DNA from: a candidate division WOR-1 bacterium RIFOXYB2_FULL_37_13
GTDB taxonomy: Bacteria > Margulisbacteria > WOR-1 > XYC2-FULL-46-14 > XYC2-FULL-37-10
Direction of reading: 5' to 3'
Length of the DNA stretch: 52,585 nucleotides
NCBI GenBank assembly: GCA_001771535.1
Contig: MEUB01000014.1
Span: forward strand, 1-52,585
Shown here: one piece after another, positions 16,164 to 23,096 of the stretch
Layout: every line of letters starts with the position of its first letter
Position numbering within the stretch: the stretch's first letter is position 1
Notes under the pieces: generated by a model
Database searches by the model: none
What the model saw: the letters and a program-made list of their open reading frames with translations, nothing else
Told to the model about the DNA's origin: nothing
Program-made: the position numbers and the translations under genes

Positions 16164-16934
16164 TCACAAAAAGTTAGCAACATAAAAATTGATTATATAT
16201 GAACCGTAAAACAAAGTGATAAGCGTCCCCAGTGTTAAGGCAGGAGCAAAAGGAATATAATCTTTCAATTTTTTTGTTTTTGTTAGTATTAATATAATTG
16301 AAACTGCCCCTCCAATGATGTATCCAAGCATAAGCGCCGGAAGCAGCCCTTGCCAGCCTAGAAAGGAGCCAAAAGCAGCTGCCAGTTTTATATCTCCGTC
16401 TCCCAGGACATCTTTTTTGTAAAAGAATTTTCCTAAAAAGCTTATAGTATGTAGAAGGCAAAAACCCAAAATGGCGCCTATAAAAGAAGAGAACATATCT
16501 CCTTTTATAAAACCATAAAAAAGTCCGAGGAAAATAATTATGTACACCGGAGAATCAGGAATAAGTTCAGTTTCAATATCTGAAAAAAAATTGATTATCA
16601 AAAAAGAGATAAAAATCGCGGAAAAGTAAAACCTCAGATCCCAGAGCCAAAAGCCTGAAATAGCGGGAATCAAAACAAACAGTAATCCTGTCAGCAATTC
16701 TACCCCAGGATATCTGACGGAAATTTTTTCAGCGCAATTGCTACATTTTCCCTTGAGAAAAAAATAGCTGAAAACAGGAATATTTTCGTAAAGTTTTATT
16801 TTTATATCGCAGTTAGGGCAATGAGATGGCGGCCAAACAATGTTTTTCCCTCTTGGCAAGCGGTATATGCAAACATTTAAAAAACTGCCTACAATAAGTC
16901 CTGAAATAAAAATTATAATTATATTGACAAGCAC
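16164..16934 (-). CDS. pilD: Type IV prepilin peptidase/leader peptidase
   Basis: 256 aa, GTG start at 16934. Membrane aspartic protease that removes prepilin leader peptides and methylates the new N-terminus. Conserved GSFLNVCIYRLPRG at the first helix, a cytoplasmic zinc-type loop with CPNC and CSNC, then the two catalytic Asp contexts: NFFSDIETELIPD and GDGDIKLAAAFGSFLG. About eight membrane helices. Expected substrates encoded here are the GspG-like pseudopilin at 50465 and whatever pilin the PilT at 16959 retracts. The GTG is eight bases after the TATAAT of its promoter, which favours a leaderless message over any downstream start. Confidence 0.93.
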   Translation of the reverse strand: MLVNIIIIFISGLIVGSFLNVCIYRLPRGKNIVWPPSHCPNCDIKIKLYENIPVFSYFFLKGKCSNCAEKISVRYPGVELLTGLLFVLIPAISGFWLWDLRFYFSAIFISFLIINFFSDIETELIPDSPVYIIIFLGLFYGFIKGDMFSSFIGAILGFCLLHTISFLGKFFYKKDVLGDGDIKLAAAFGSFLGWQGLLPALMLGYIIGGAVSIILILTKTKKLKDYIPFAPALTLGTLITLFYGSYIINFYVANFL

Positions 16935-16952
16935 TACTTGAAATTATATATT
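16924..16952 (+). promoter_or_regulatory. pilT promoter, near consensus
   Basis: TTGACA (16924-16929), 17 bases, TATATT (16947-16952). Predicted +1 coincides with the A of the pilT ATG at 16959. Confidence 0.8.
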
Positions 16953-16971
16953 ACCTGTATGGCAGAGTCAA
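16943..16971 (-). promoter_or_regulatory. pilD promoter, near consensus, overlapping that of pilT
   Basis: Read leftward: TTGACT (16971-16966), 17 bases, TATAAT (16948-16943), then GTG at 16934. Its -10 box shares two base pairs with the pilT -10 on the other strand. Confidence 0.8.
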
Positions 16972-18029
16972 ACTTGGAAATTAAAGAACTATTGTGTTTG
17001 ATGGCAAAAAAAGACTCTTCGGATCTTTTGTTAGCTGTTGATAGCCCTCCGATTTTGCGGGTTCATATGAGTTTAGTTCGTACTGACAAGCCTGTTTTAA
17101 CTTTTCAAAGCATAAAGGATATAACATATCCCATGCTTAACAAAGAGCAGCAGGCTAGGTTTGAAGAAGATATGGAATTGGATTTTGCCTATCAAACAGG
17201 CGAGGCTCGTTTTCGTGTAAACATGCATTATGAGAGGGGAAACATAGCCTGTTCCGTACGTCGAATTTCCATGAAAATCCCTTCACTTTCCGAGCTGGGA
17301 GTTCCTGCGGCTGTTTCCGAATTTTGCAAATTTCCAAGAGGGTTGATACTAATTACCGGCCCTACCGGTTCGGGAAAAAGTACTACTCAGGCAAGTATGA
17401 TAGATATAATCAACAATAATAGAGCTTGCCATATTATAACGGTTGAAGATCCGATAGAATATATTCACACAAACAAAAAAGCACTTATTGAACAGCGTGA
17501 AGTTGGAATAGATACAAAATCTTTTGCTAACGCATTACGGGTAGTTTTGCGACAGGATCCCGATGTAATATTGATTGGTGAAATGAGAGATTTGGAAACA
17601 ATCCAGGCGGCGCTTACTGCTGCTGAAACAGGGCATTTGGTTATATCTACCTTGCATACTCCTGATGCAGCACAAACTATTGACCGAATCATAGATGTTT
17701 TTCCTCCTCATCAACAGTCTCAAGTCAGATTGCAGCTTTCTTTGGTTTTGCAGGGGGTTGTGGCTCAGCAGCTTTTGCCTAAAAAAGATAATTCGGGGGT
17801 TGTTCCTTCAATTGAAATATTGATCGCGACATCGGCAGTGAGAAACATTATAAGAAAAGCTACTACACAGGACATTTATTCTGTTATTGAAACGAGCGCA
17901 AAAACGGGAATGATTGGAATGGATACCGCATTAAAAAATCTTTATTCTTCTGGAGCTATAACTTTGGAAGAGGCAATGAATCATGCTCGCAATATTGAAG
18001 AACTCGAGAAAAGGATTAAGGCTGTATAA
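16959..18029 (+). CDS. pilT: Twitching motility ATPase PilT
   Basis: 356 aa. Hexameric cytoplasmic ATPase that powers pilus retraction. N-terminal PAS-like domain (MAKKDSSDLLLAVDSPPILR), Walker A GPTGSGKST, Asp box VEDPIEYIH, Walker B DPDVILIGEMRD, His box TGHLVISTLHT, and the PilT-type C-terminal AIRNLIRE element as SAVRNIIRK. Start at ATG 16959 rather than a TTG seven codons earlier, because the promoter puts +1 at this ATG. lipA starts 29 bases downstream. Confidence 0.95.
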   Translation: MAESNLEIKELLCLMAKKDSSDLLLAVDSPPILRVHMSLVRTDKPVLTFQSIKDITYPMLNKEQQARFEEDMELDFAYQTGEARFRVNMHYERGNIACSVRRISMKIPSLSELGVPAAVSEFCKFPRGLILITGPTGSGKSTTQASMIDIINNNRACHIITVEDPIEYIHTNKKALIEQREVGIDTKSFANALRVVLRQDPDVILIGEMRDLETIQAALTAAETGHLVISTLHTPDAAQTIDRIIDVFPPHQQSQVRLQLSLVLQGVVAQQLLPKKDNSGVVPSIEILIATSAVRNIIRKATTQDIYSVIETSAKTGMIGMDTALKNLYSSGAITLEEAMNHARNIEELEKRIKAV

Positions 18030-18057
18030 TTATTTGTATTAAGCAGGTTATTTAAAC

Positions 18058-18894
18058 TTGTCAAAACTTCCCTCTTTTTTAATTAAAAGGATTCCCAAGA
18101 GGATTAATCAGTCAAAAATAAGAGAGTGCTTATCTGACGGCTCAATCCATACTGTTTGTGAATCCGCTAAATGCCCAAACTTAGGCGAGTGTTTTTCGCG
18201 CAACACATTAACCTTTATGATACTGGGAGATGTTTGCACCAGAAATTGCGTTTTTTGCGGAGTTAAGAAAGGGGCTATTTTGTCTCCCGATCCTTTTGAA
18301 CCTCAAAAAATAGTAGAGGCTGTGAAAAAATTAGGGCTAAAATATGTAGTTGTAACATCTGTAACTCGAGATGATCTAAGGGATTATGGGGCAGAACAAT
18401 TTGCAAAAGTTATTGAAATTTTAAAGCCACTTCCTGTTGAAGTTTTGATTCCTGATTTATGCGGAAATTGGAATCAATTACAAAAAATTATAGATTCAAA
18501 CCCTGTAGTTATTAATCACAATGTTGAAACGATTCAAAGACTATACAAAACAATCAGGCCTCAAGCTATTTATGAAAGATCGCTGGAGCTTTTAAAAACG
18601 GTAAAGAAGCTGAATTCTAAAATATATGCTAAGTCAGGATTTATGGTTGGGCTGGGGGAAAGCGATGAAGAAATTATTGAATTATTGAAAGATTTAAAGT
18701 CCGCTAATTGCGACATTATAACAATTGGTCAATATCTTGCACCATCAAAAAGACATCCACAACCTCACAGATATGTTGATCCTCTCGTTTTTGAGCAATA
18801 TAAAATAGAAGGAGAAAAATTAGGGCTGAAAGTTTTTGCAGGCCCATTTGTTAGGAGTTCGTATAGGGCGGGGGAGATTCTTGACACAAAATAA
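18058..18894 (+). CDS. lipA: Lipoyl synthase
   Basis: 278 aa, TTG start. Radical-SAM enzyme that inserts two sulfurs into protein-bound octanoyl groups. It has both cluster motifs: auxiliary C34-C39-C45 (CESAKCPNLGEC) and radical-SAM C60-C64-C67 (CTRNCVFC). Later landmarks are VVVTSVTRDDLRDYGAEQF, NHNVET and GLGESDEEIIELL, with the family ending FVRSSYRAGE. The final serine ligand of the auxiliary cluster sits in RSSYR. A weak AGCAGG lies upstream of the TTG. No octanoyltransferase gene is close by. Confidence 0.95.
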   Translation: MSKLPSFLIKRIPKRINQSKIRECLSDGSIHTVCESAKCPNLGECFSRNTLTFMILGDVCTRNCVFCGVKKGAILSPDPFEPQKIVEAVKKLGLKYVVVTSVTRDDLRDYGAEQFAKVIEILKPLPVEVLIPDLCGNWNQLQKIIDSNPVVINHNVETIQRLYKTIRPQAIYERSLELLKTVKKLNSKIYAKSGFMVGLGESDEEIIELLKDLKSANCDIITIGQYLAPSKRHPQPHRYVDPLVFEQYKIEGEKLGLKVFAGPFVRSSYRAGEILDTK

Positions 18895-18904
18895 AGCACA
18901 TGAT

Positions 18905-18926
18905 AATATGACCTATACAATATGAC
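18905..18926. promoter_or_regulatory. Direct repeat upstream of the Phd/VapC operon
   Basis: AATATGAC occurs at 18905-18912 and 18919-18926, fourteen bases apart. The spacing and position, 21-42 bases before the antitoxin ATG, suit autoregulator half-sites. A TACAAT (18916-18921) could be the -10. Confidence 0.35.
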
Positions 18927-18946
18927 TATGAGTTGAGGTGCTAAAA

Positions 18947-19180
18947 ATGTATATGAAAGCTTCTGATTTTAAGGCAAAATGTTTGGAATTGATGGATAAG
19001 GTTCATGATTATCATGAAGAGATAATAATTACAAAGCACGGTAAGCCAGTGGCTAGGTTGGTGTCGGCACAAGCTGAACCCAAAAAGTCTATTTTTGGAT
19101 TTATGAAAGATTTGGCAAAAATAAAAGGGGATATAATAGCTCCAATAGACACAAAATGGGATGCTGAAAAAGATGAATGA
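18947..19180 (+). CDS. Phd/YefM-type antitoxin
   Basis: 77 aa. MKASDFKAKCLELMDKVHDYHEEIIITKHGKPVARL is the classical Phd/YefM DNA-binding N-terminus (AxxFKxxC, then ITKHGKPVA). The C-terminus (PKKSIFGFMKDLAKIKGDIIAPIDTKWDAE) would wrap the toxin. Start ATG 18947 with GAGGTG seven bases upstream. The toxin gene begins inside the last codons (ATGAATGA), the standard coupling. It should neutralise the PIN toxin and repress this operon. Confidence 0.9.
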   Translation: MYMKASDFKAKCLELMDKVHDYHEEIIITKHGKPVARLVSAQAEPKKSIFGFMKDLAKIKGDIIAPIDTKWDAEKDE

Positions 19181-19598
19181 AAATATTGTAGTATTAGATA
19201 CTCATATATGGATTTGGCTCTTAATTGGCGATGAAAAGATAAAAGAGTGTGGGTTTTTGCCTTATATAAATAAAGCTGTAAAAGAATATAATGTAAAAAT
19301 TCCGGCAATTTCTCTTTGGGAAGTTTCGATGCTTGTAGCAAAAAATCGTATAGTATTATCGAAAAACACTTTAGAGTGGCTTACTGATGCTGTTTCGGCT
19401 CCGGGTTTAACTGTTTATCCAATTACCCCTGAAGTTGCCTATGAAAGCGCTTGTCTGCCAGAAAATTTTCACGGAGATCCTGCCGATCGATTGATTGTCG
19501 CAACTGCAAGAGCATTAAATGGAACCTTATTGACTTTTGATAAAAAGATTTTGGAGTATGGCGCAAAAGGTCATATTAAGACAATTATACCAAGTTAA
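19173..19598 (+). CDS. PIN-domain toxin (VapC type)
   Basis: 141 aa. The PIN acidic site is complete: D9 in VVLDTHIWIW, E50 in ISLWEVSML, D102 and D105 in GDPADRLIVATA, plus D123 near TFDKKIL. Such proteins cut RNA, often tRNA or rRNA, in a metal-dependent way. Start at ATG 19173 overlaps the antitoxin stop at 19180. Being paired with a Phd rather than VapB antitoxin is common for this PIN subgroup. The pair opens the accessory island after lipA. Confidence 0.9.
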   Translation: MNENIVVLDTHIWIWLLIGDEKIKECGFLPYINKAVKEYNVKIPAISLWEVSMLVAKNRIVLSKNTLEWLTDAVSAPGLTVYPITPEVAYESACLPENFHGDPADRLIVATARALNGTLLTFDKKILEYGAKGHIKTIIPS

Positions 19599-19632
19599 TC
19601 ATCTCGCCCTCCAATGGTATCCCTTTCGGTAT

Positions 19633-19710
19633 TTATCTTTTCTTCTTTTTTTGAAATGTTATCACAGCCTGACTACCGCTTCCTATTGAACCTACACCTG
19701 ATATTGACAT
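19633..19710 (-). CDS. Predicted 25-aa peptide with strong Shine-Dalgarno
   Basis: A short leftward frame, MSISGVGSIGSGSQAVITFQ followed by five basic residues, starts at ATG 19710 with AGGAGGAAT just upstream. A Gly/Ser-rich front and a Lys/Arg tail. It occupies the position that unknown leftward genes hold in the two neighbouring poly-C cassettes. It could be a real small peptide or the surviving first codons of a lost gene. Its 5' flank carries a fragment of a dispersed repeat (AATTTCCAATGTC, also near 50890). Confidence 0.4.
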   Translation of the reverse strand: MSISGVGSIGSGSQAVITFQKKKKR

Positions 19711-19782
19711 AATTATTCCTCCTATTTTTTTTATTTCATCCCATTCCCAATTTGACATTGGAAATTAGACATTACTCTTAGT

Positions 19783-19815
19783 TATCGCCCCCCCCAAGAA
19801 AATTTCAGGTGATTT
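19783..19815. repeat. Poly-C cassette element, copy 1 (C8)
   Basis: TATCG then eight C (19788-19795), AA, then GAAAATTTCAGGTGATTTT. It lies between the 25-aa reading frame (leftward) and the broken AAA gene (rightward), a few bases upstream of the rightward -35. Confidence 0.85.
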
Positions 19816-19821
19816 TGATTC

Positions 19822-19850
19822 TTGGCTAATTTGCAGTAGTACTATAAAAT
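19822..19850 (+). promoter_or_regulatory. Promoter of the AAA pseudogene
   Basis: TTGGCT (19822-19827), 17 bases, TAAAAT (19845-19850). The ATG is at 19857, six bases on. Confidence 0.45.
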
Positions 19851-19856
19851 AGTCAT

Positions 19857-20231
19857 ATGTATAGAAGGCGTGTGGCAGAAGAGATTGTGTTAAAACTTTC
19901 AAAAAATTTTCCTATCATATTATTAACAGAACCAAGACAGGTCGGAAAAACTACTCTATTTGAACACCTTAGTGAAAAACAAAGCCATGCATATGTCTCT
20001 CTTGATGAATTCGAGTTTCGCTCTCTGGCCAAAAGCGATCCGTCTTTGTTTTTGGAAAAATACCCTCCACCTATTATCATTGATAAAATACAATATGCTC
20101 CGCAACTTTTGCCTTATATAAAAACATATATAGACAGAGATCCAAGAGATCTTGTTAGGGTTGGGTCTTTGTCAAGTTTTGAAAAATTCCTTATACTGTC
20201 GCAAGTCTGTTTTAATTATCTTGATATTTAG
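19857..20231 (+). pseudogene. Broken AAA ATPase (DUF4143 family) gene
   Basis: 124 codons open to a TAG. It starts like an intact family member, but the Walker A reads EPRQVGKTT with E25 where Gly is required. The Walker B reads IIIDKIQYAP with K77 in place of the catalytic Glu; the codon is AAA where GAA is expected. After YIDRDPRDLV the text jumps to SLSSFEKFLIL, which in intact relatives lies far downstream, so an internal deletion of many codons is inferred. The frame then ends where the next cassette begins, its stop overlapping the stop of the convergent gene. The product cannot be an active ATPase. It keeps a promoter and poly-C element like those of the two cassettes to its right. Confidence 0.75.
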
Positions 20232-21028
20232 TCATCTATATTTCCAGTTAAGCTGACAGGAACCCCCTCCTTAGATTGTCCCTTTTGAATTGCCAAATGC
20301 CAACGAGGGGTAAGAACCGAGATACGATCAGCCTCATGCGGAGCCTCAATACTAAAGGTTAATGTATAATCTATTTTTTTTAAAAAAACCTCAAGCGTTA
20401 AGGTGGAAAGTCCCTCTTTATCAAAATTTTCAACAAAGCTTTTAGACAGTGCAAGAAATGAATTTATGTTATCCAAAAGCACTTCCCCATATTGCAACGA
20501 AATAGGCATTAAATTTATTATATTATCTCTAGCATTCCTTAATGCGTCTGATGATGGGTATGAGTCAATATCGTTCTGCTTATAAACTCCATTTTGCCTT
20601 GCAAACAAATGAAGAAGATGAGGATCGGTTTTTCTTACTCCATAAGGTGTTTCATATATTCTCTGTTCAACTCCAGCATAGTCTTCATCTTCACCTCTGC
20701 GTAAAGGTTCAAGTCCAATTTTCCCAAGATCCTGAACAACACTTGATGTCTTTGTCTTTCCATACCCCATCTCCGAATCAAAAGAATAACGGTCAGGATA
20801 AAAAACTCTGGAAATGAAAATCCTTTTGCCAGTCCCTTCAACAAACTTAAGCCCTAAAGCGTTAAGGGATAAATGACCCTTTTCTTGCCTACGAAAATCG
20901 TCTGCTAAAAAAGAGCTCCTTAATGTTTCAGCTGCGTAATAACCCGCGCATCCTTTAAACTTTAAAACTTTAACTTTTGAAAACTCCTTAACAATCTTTG
21001 TCCCTCCACCGATTCTATCAATAACCAT
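20228..21028 (-). CDS. Unknown leftward gene of poly-C cassette B
   Basis: 266 aa from ATG 21028, chosen over a GTG three codons earlier because AGAGGTG lies eight bases upstream. Basic N-terminus (IDRIGGGTKIVKEFSKVKVLKFKG), then mixed text with FVEGTGKRIFISRVFYPDRYSF, a YGVRKTDPHLLHLFARQNGVY segment and a strand-rich end (TLTLEVFLKKIDYTLTFSIEAP). No recognised domain, signal or membrane helix. It diverges from the AbiE pair across the poly-C element and converges on the AAA pseudogene with overlapping stops. Confidence 0.55.
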   Translation of the reverse strand: MVIDRIGGGTKIVKEFSKVKVLKFKGCAGYYAAETLRSSFLADDFRRQEKGHLSLNALGLKFVEGTGKRIFISRVFYPDRYSFDSEMGYGKTKTSSVVQDLGKIGLEPLRRGEDEDYAGVEQRIYETPYGVRKTDPHLLHLFARQNGVYKQNDIDSYPSSDALRNARDNIINLMPISLQYGEVLLDNINSFLALSKSFVENFDKEGLSTLTLEVFLKKIDYTLTFSIEAPHEADRISVLTPRWHLAIQKGQSKEGVPVSLTGNIDD

Positions 21029-21049
21029 ATCAAACACCTCTTACTCTAT

Positions 21050-21085
21050 TATCGCCCCCCCCCACGAAAATTTCAGGTGATTTTT
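21050..21085. repeat. Poly-C cassette element, copy 2 (C9)
   Basis: TATCG, nine C (21055-21063), AC, then GAAAATTTCAGGTGATTTT, identical to copy 1 in this block. It lies 22 bases upstream of the 21028 start and 13 bases before the -35 of the AbiE promoter. Confidence 0.9.
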
Positions 21086-21097
21086 GAAATTTTGTGC

Positions 21098-21126
21098 TTG
21101 ACGAATATTTAACGACAATATACAAT
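21098..21126 (+). promoter_or_regulatory. Promoter of the AbiE-type pair
   Basis: TTGACG (21098-21103), 17 bases, TACAAT (21121-21126). Confidence 0.75.
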
Positions 21127-21152
21127 GGAAGTGTGAGAAAATAGAACTTCCA
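21125..21152. promoter_or_regulatory. Inverted repeat over the AbiE transcription start
   Basis: TGGAAGT (21125-21131) and ACTTCCA (21146-21152) are perfect 7-bp arms, 14 bases apart, covering the predicted +1. AbiEi antitoxins are known to bind inverted repeats in their own promoter, so this is the natural operator candidate. Confidence 0.55.
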
Positions 21153-21161
21153 TCAAACATT

Positions 21162-21734
21162 ATGGATAATTTGATTGCTAAGTTATATCAAACTCAAAAG
21201 ACAGTCTTAACAAGTAAGGATATTGCTTTAATTTGGGGAGAAATAAGCCAAACGAAACTTAAAGCCAAAATAGCTTATTATGTCAATCGAAAAGCTCTAA
21301 TTCGTTTGACTCGAGGTGTTTTTGCTAAAGACAAAAACTATGCGCCAAGAGAATTGGCAACTAGCCTTTATCTGCCGTCTTATATCAGCTTTGAAACCGC
21401 CCTTCGAGATTCCGGCATTATTTTTCAGCATTATGATACTATTTTTGTTGCCGGTAAATGGCCAAAAACCATGAAAATAGATGGGCATATTATTACATTT
21501 AGAAGGCTAAAGGATGAACTTTTATTTAACCCCGTTGGCATAATATTTAAAGATAATTATAATATTGCTGGACTTGAACGCGCTTTTTTGGATATGATTT
21601 ATTTGTTCCCAGAATATTATTTTGATAATCTTTCTTCTTTAAATTGGGAAAAATGTTTTGAGATGGTTCCAATGTATAAAAACAAACAAATGACGGAGCG
21701 ATTGGTTAAATATCATAAAAATTATGTTAAATAG
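21162..21734 (+). CDS. AbiEi-type antitoxin/transcriptional regulator
   Basis: 190 aa. N-terminal winged helix (TVLTSKDIALIWGEISQTKLKAKIAYYVNRKALIRLTRGVFAK), then the family segment ELATSLYLPSYISFETALRDSGII, and YNIAGLERAFLDMIYLFP. This is the layout of type IV AbiEi antitoxins, which repress the operon and oppose the toxin without binding it. Predicted +1 is around 21133, giving a leader of about 29 bases. The toxin gene starts 11 bases before this stop. Confidence 0.85.
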   Translation: MDNLIAKLYQTQKTVLTSKDIALIWGEISQTKLKAKIAYYVNRKALIRLTRGVFAKDKNYAPRELATSLYLPSYISFETALRDSGIIFQHYDTIFVAGKWPKTMKIDGHIITFRRLKDELLFNPVGIIFKDNYNIAGLERAFLDMIYLFPEYYFDNLSSLNWEKCFEMVPMYKNKQMTERLVKYHKNYVK

Positions 21735-22437
21735 AGAAAAACATCAATTGATAATGGGTCAAATTCTTCGAGATATTTATACTGATACCACAATATCTCC
21801 GCTCTTAGGATTTAAAGGCGGAACCTGTGCCTATTTTTTTTATGATTTGCCAAGATTTTCGGTTGGTCTTGATTTCGACCTGCTTTCAAATCTTTCCGCA
21901 GATGAGCAGGAAGCTGTTCTTGAAAAAATAATTGCCATACTTCGCAAATATGGGGAAATTAAGGACAGTAAGGTGAAACGATTTACCATATTTATTTTGC
22001 TTTCATACGGCGACGAAGATCATAATATTAAAATAGAAATTTCTACGCGAACATTCATTTCAGATATTAAGAACTATTACGAATTAAAAAAATATCTTGG
22101 AATTCCAATGCTTGCAGGCAAAAAAGAGTATCTCTTTTCAGGGAAACTATCGGCTTTAGCGCTTCGAACGGAGACTGCCATGAGAGATGTTTATGATATT
22201 TACTATTTTGCCAAGAATAATTGGGATATCGATAGGGAACTTGTCGAGCTCATGGTAAAAAATAAATTTTCAAAGCATTTAACGGCTTGCATAAATTTAG
22301 TCGAATCTATTAAAGATAATAGGATACTTCATGGGCTTGGAGAGCTTATCAGTGAAAAAGAAAAAACTTGGATTAGACAACATTTAAGGAAAGAAGTCAT
22401 TTTCTATTTAAAAAATTATCGTGCGATTGTAAAATAG
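21724..22437 (+). CDS. AbiEii/AbiGii-type nucleotidyltransferase toxin, with a changed catalytic site
   Basis: 237 aa. Family members transfer nucleotides onto tRNA and arrest growth during phage infection. The G-G-T of the nucleotidyltransferase fold is present (GFKGGT, 31-34), followed by LPRFSVGLDFDLL. Relatives have Asp where this protein has G48 (RFSxDLDF); codon GGT replaces GAT. D50 and D52 remain and could form a shifted D-x-D. C-terminal landmarks (LSALALRTETAMRDVYDIYYFAKN) are intact. It overlaps the antitoxin gene by 11 bases. The gene is otherwise full length, so either a weakened toxin or an unusual site is possible. Confidence 0.85.
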   Translation: MLNREKHQLIMGQILRDIYTDTTISPLLGFKGGTCAYFFYDLPRFSVGLDFDLLSNLSADEQEAVLEKIIAILRKYGEIKDSKVKRFTIFILLSYGDEDHNIKIEISTRTFISDIKNYYELKKYLGIPMLAGKKEYLFSGKLSALALRTETAMRDVYDIYYFAKNNWDIDRELVELMVKNKFSKHLTACINLVESIKDNRILHGLGELISEKEKTWIRQHLRKEVIFYLKNYRAIVK

Positions 22438-22449
22438 CTTATTCCAACC

Positions 22450-22480
22450 AATAAGCCCGCCAGAATCTGACGGTCTTATT
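22450..22480 (+). terminator. Terminator after the AbiE-type pair
   Basis: AATAAG-CCG-CAG and CTG-CGG-CTTATT arms with two mismatches, then a T-rich tail. The core AGCCCGCCAGAATC also occurs in the hairpin at 24731. Confidence 0.65.
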
Positions 22481-23003
22481 ATTCTTTATCTTGCTCAGGG
22501 ATCAGGGCTATGAGGCCTTCTGCAACAGCTCCCGACATGTGTCTCGAGAATCTCGAAAATGCCACGATTATGGCAACAGCTAACTCCTTGTTTGGGGGGA
22601 CATTCTTGCCAAGGAACTCCACAGCTTCTGCGAGGATGTTATCGTCGACTAGTGCTTCTTCCACAATTCCTAAACATAGTTTTACGCCATCTGCTTTTTC
22701 CATGCCTTCCAAAAGGCGAGTCAACATCCAGGGATGAAGATTGCGGATTAGCCCAATAATAGCGGTTTTTATTGAAGAATCTGTTTTCAATATTTGAAAG
22801 AAGCCTTTATCATCCGATCTTAGCAATTGTGCAAGTACAGAGAGTTTGAAATCTTTGTCAGTATGAAGCCTAACCGTATTAAGAAGAACACTCAATTTCA
22901 CAGCGGGGGTTAGATGGGCAAGATGATTCCCGTTAATAAATTCGTTATAACTCATCCTAAAAATTGATTGTCCTGCCCTTGCTGTTGCCGGTATTCTTTT
23001 CAC
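22479..23003 (-). CDS. Unknown leftward gene of poly-C cassette C, helical repeat-like
   Basis: 174 aa from GTG 23003, with AAGGAG ten bases upstream. A longer open frame to 23132 would translate the poly-C tract as glycines and is rejected. The protein is all-helical with regularly spaced helices (LAHLTPAVKLSVLLNTVRL, FKLSVLAQLLRSD, IKTAIIGLIRNL, VEEALVDDNILAEAVEFLG), like a HEAT-type or other alpha-solenoid. A decayed copy of its C-terminal end lies at 24787-24880. It is divergent from the AAA-nuclease gene. Function is unknown. Confidence 0.55.
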   Translation of the reverse strand: MKRIPATARAGQSIFRMSYNEFINGNHLAHLTPAVKLSVLLNTVRLHTDKDFKLSVLAQLLRSDDKGFFQILKTDSSIKTAIIGLIRNLHPWMLTRLLEGMEKADGVKLCLGIVEEALVDDNILAEAVEFLGKNVPPNKELAVAIIVAFSRFSRHMSGAVAEGLIALIPEQDKE

Positions 23004-23027
23004 ACAAATCACTCTCCTTAGGTATAT

Positions 23028-23066
23028 ATCGCCCCCCCCCCCTGCAGAAATTTCAGATGATTTTCT
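23028..23066. repeat. Poly-C cassette element, copy 3 (C11)
   Basis: TATCG, eleven C (23032-23042), TGCA, then GAAATTTCAGATGATTTT, with a few changes from copies 1 and 2. It ends two bases before the -35 of the AAA-nuclease promoter and lies 24 bases upstream of the leftward GTG. Confidence 0.85.
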
Positions 23067-23067
23067 C

Positions 23068-23096
23068 TTGACATGGTTTTTTGTATAGCGTACAAT
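23068..23096 (+). promoter_or_regulatory. Promoter of the AAA-nuclease gene
   Basis: TTGACA (23068-23073), 17 bases, TACAAT (23091-23096): the best -35 in the island. Confidence 0.8.

Noticed and set aside
16938-16958. TTG start seven codons before the pilT ATG
   Set aside because: It lies within the -10 region; transcription should begin at the ATG.
19788-23042. C runs as mere sequencing errors
   Set aside because: Tract length may be imprecise, but three runs with the same flanking block cannot be chance error.
19783-23066. Poly-C elements as integron attC sites or CRISPR repeats
   Set aside because: No attC-type paired boxes, no integrase and no regular spacing; copies are 1.3-2 kb apart with whole genes between.
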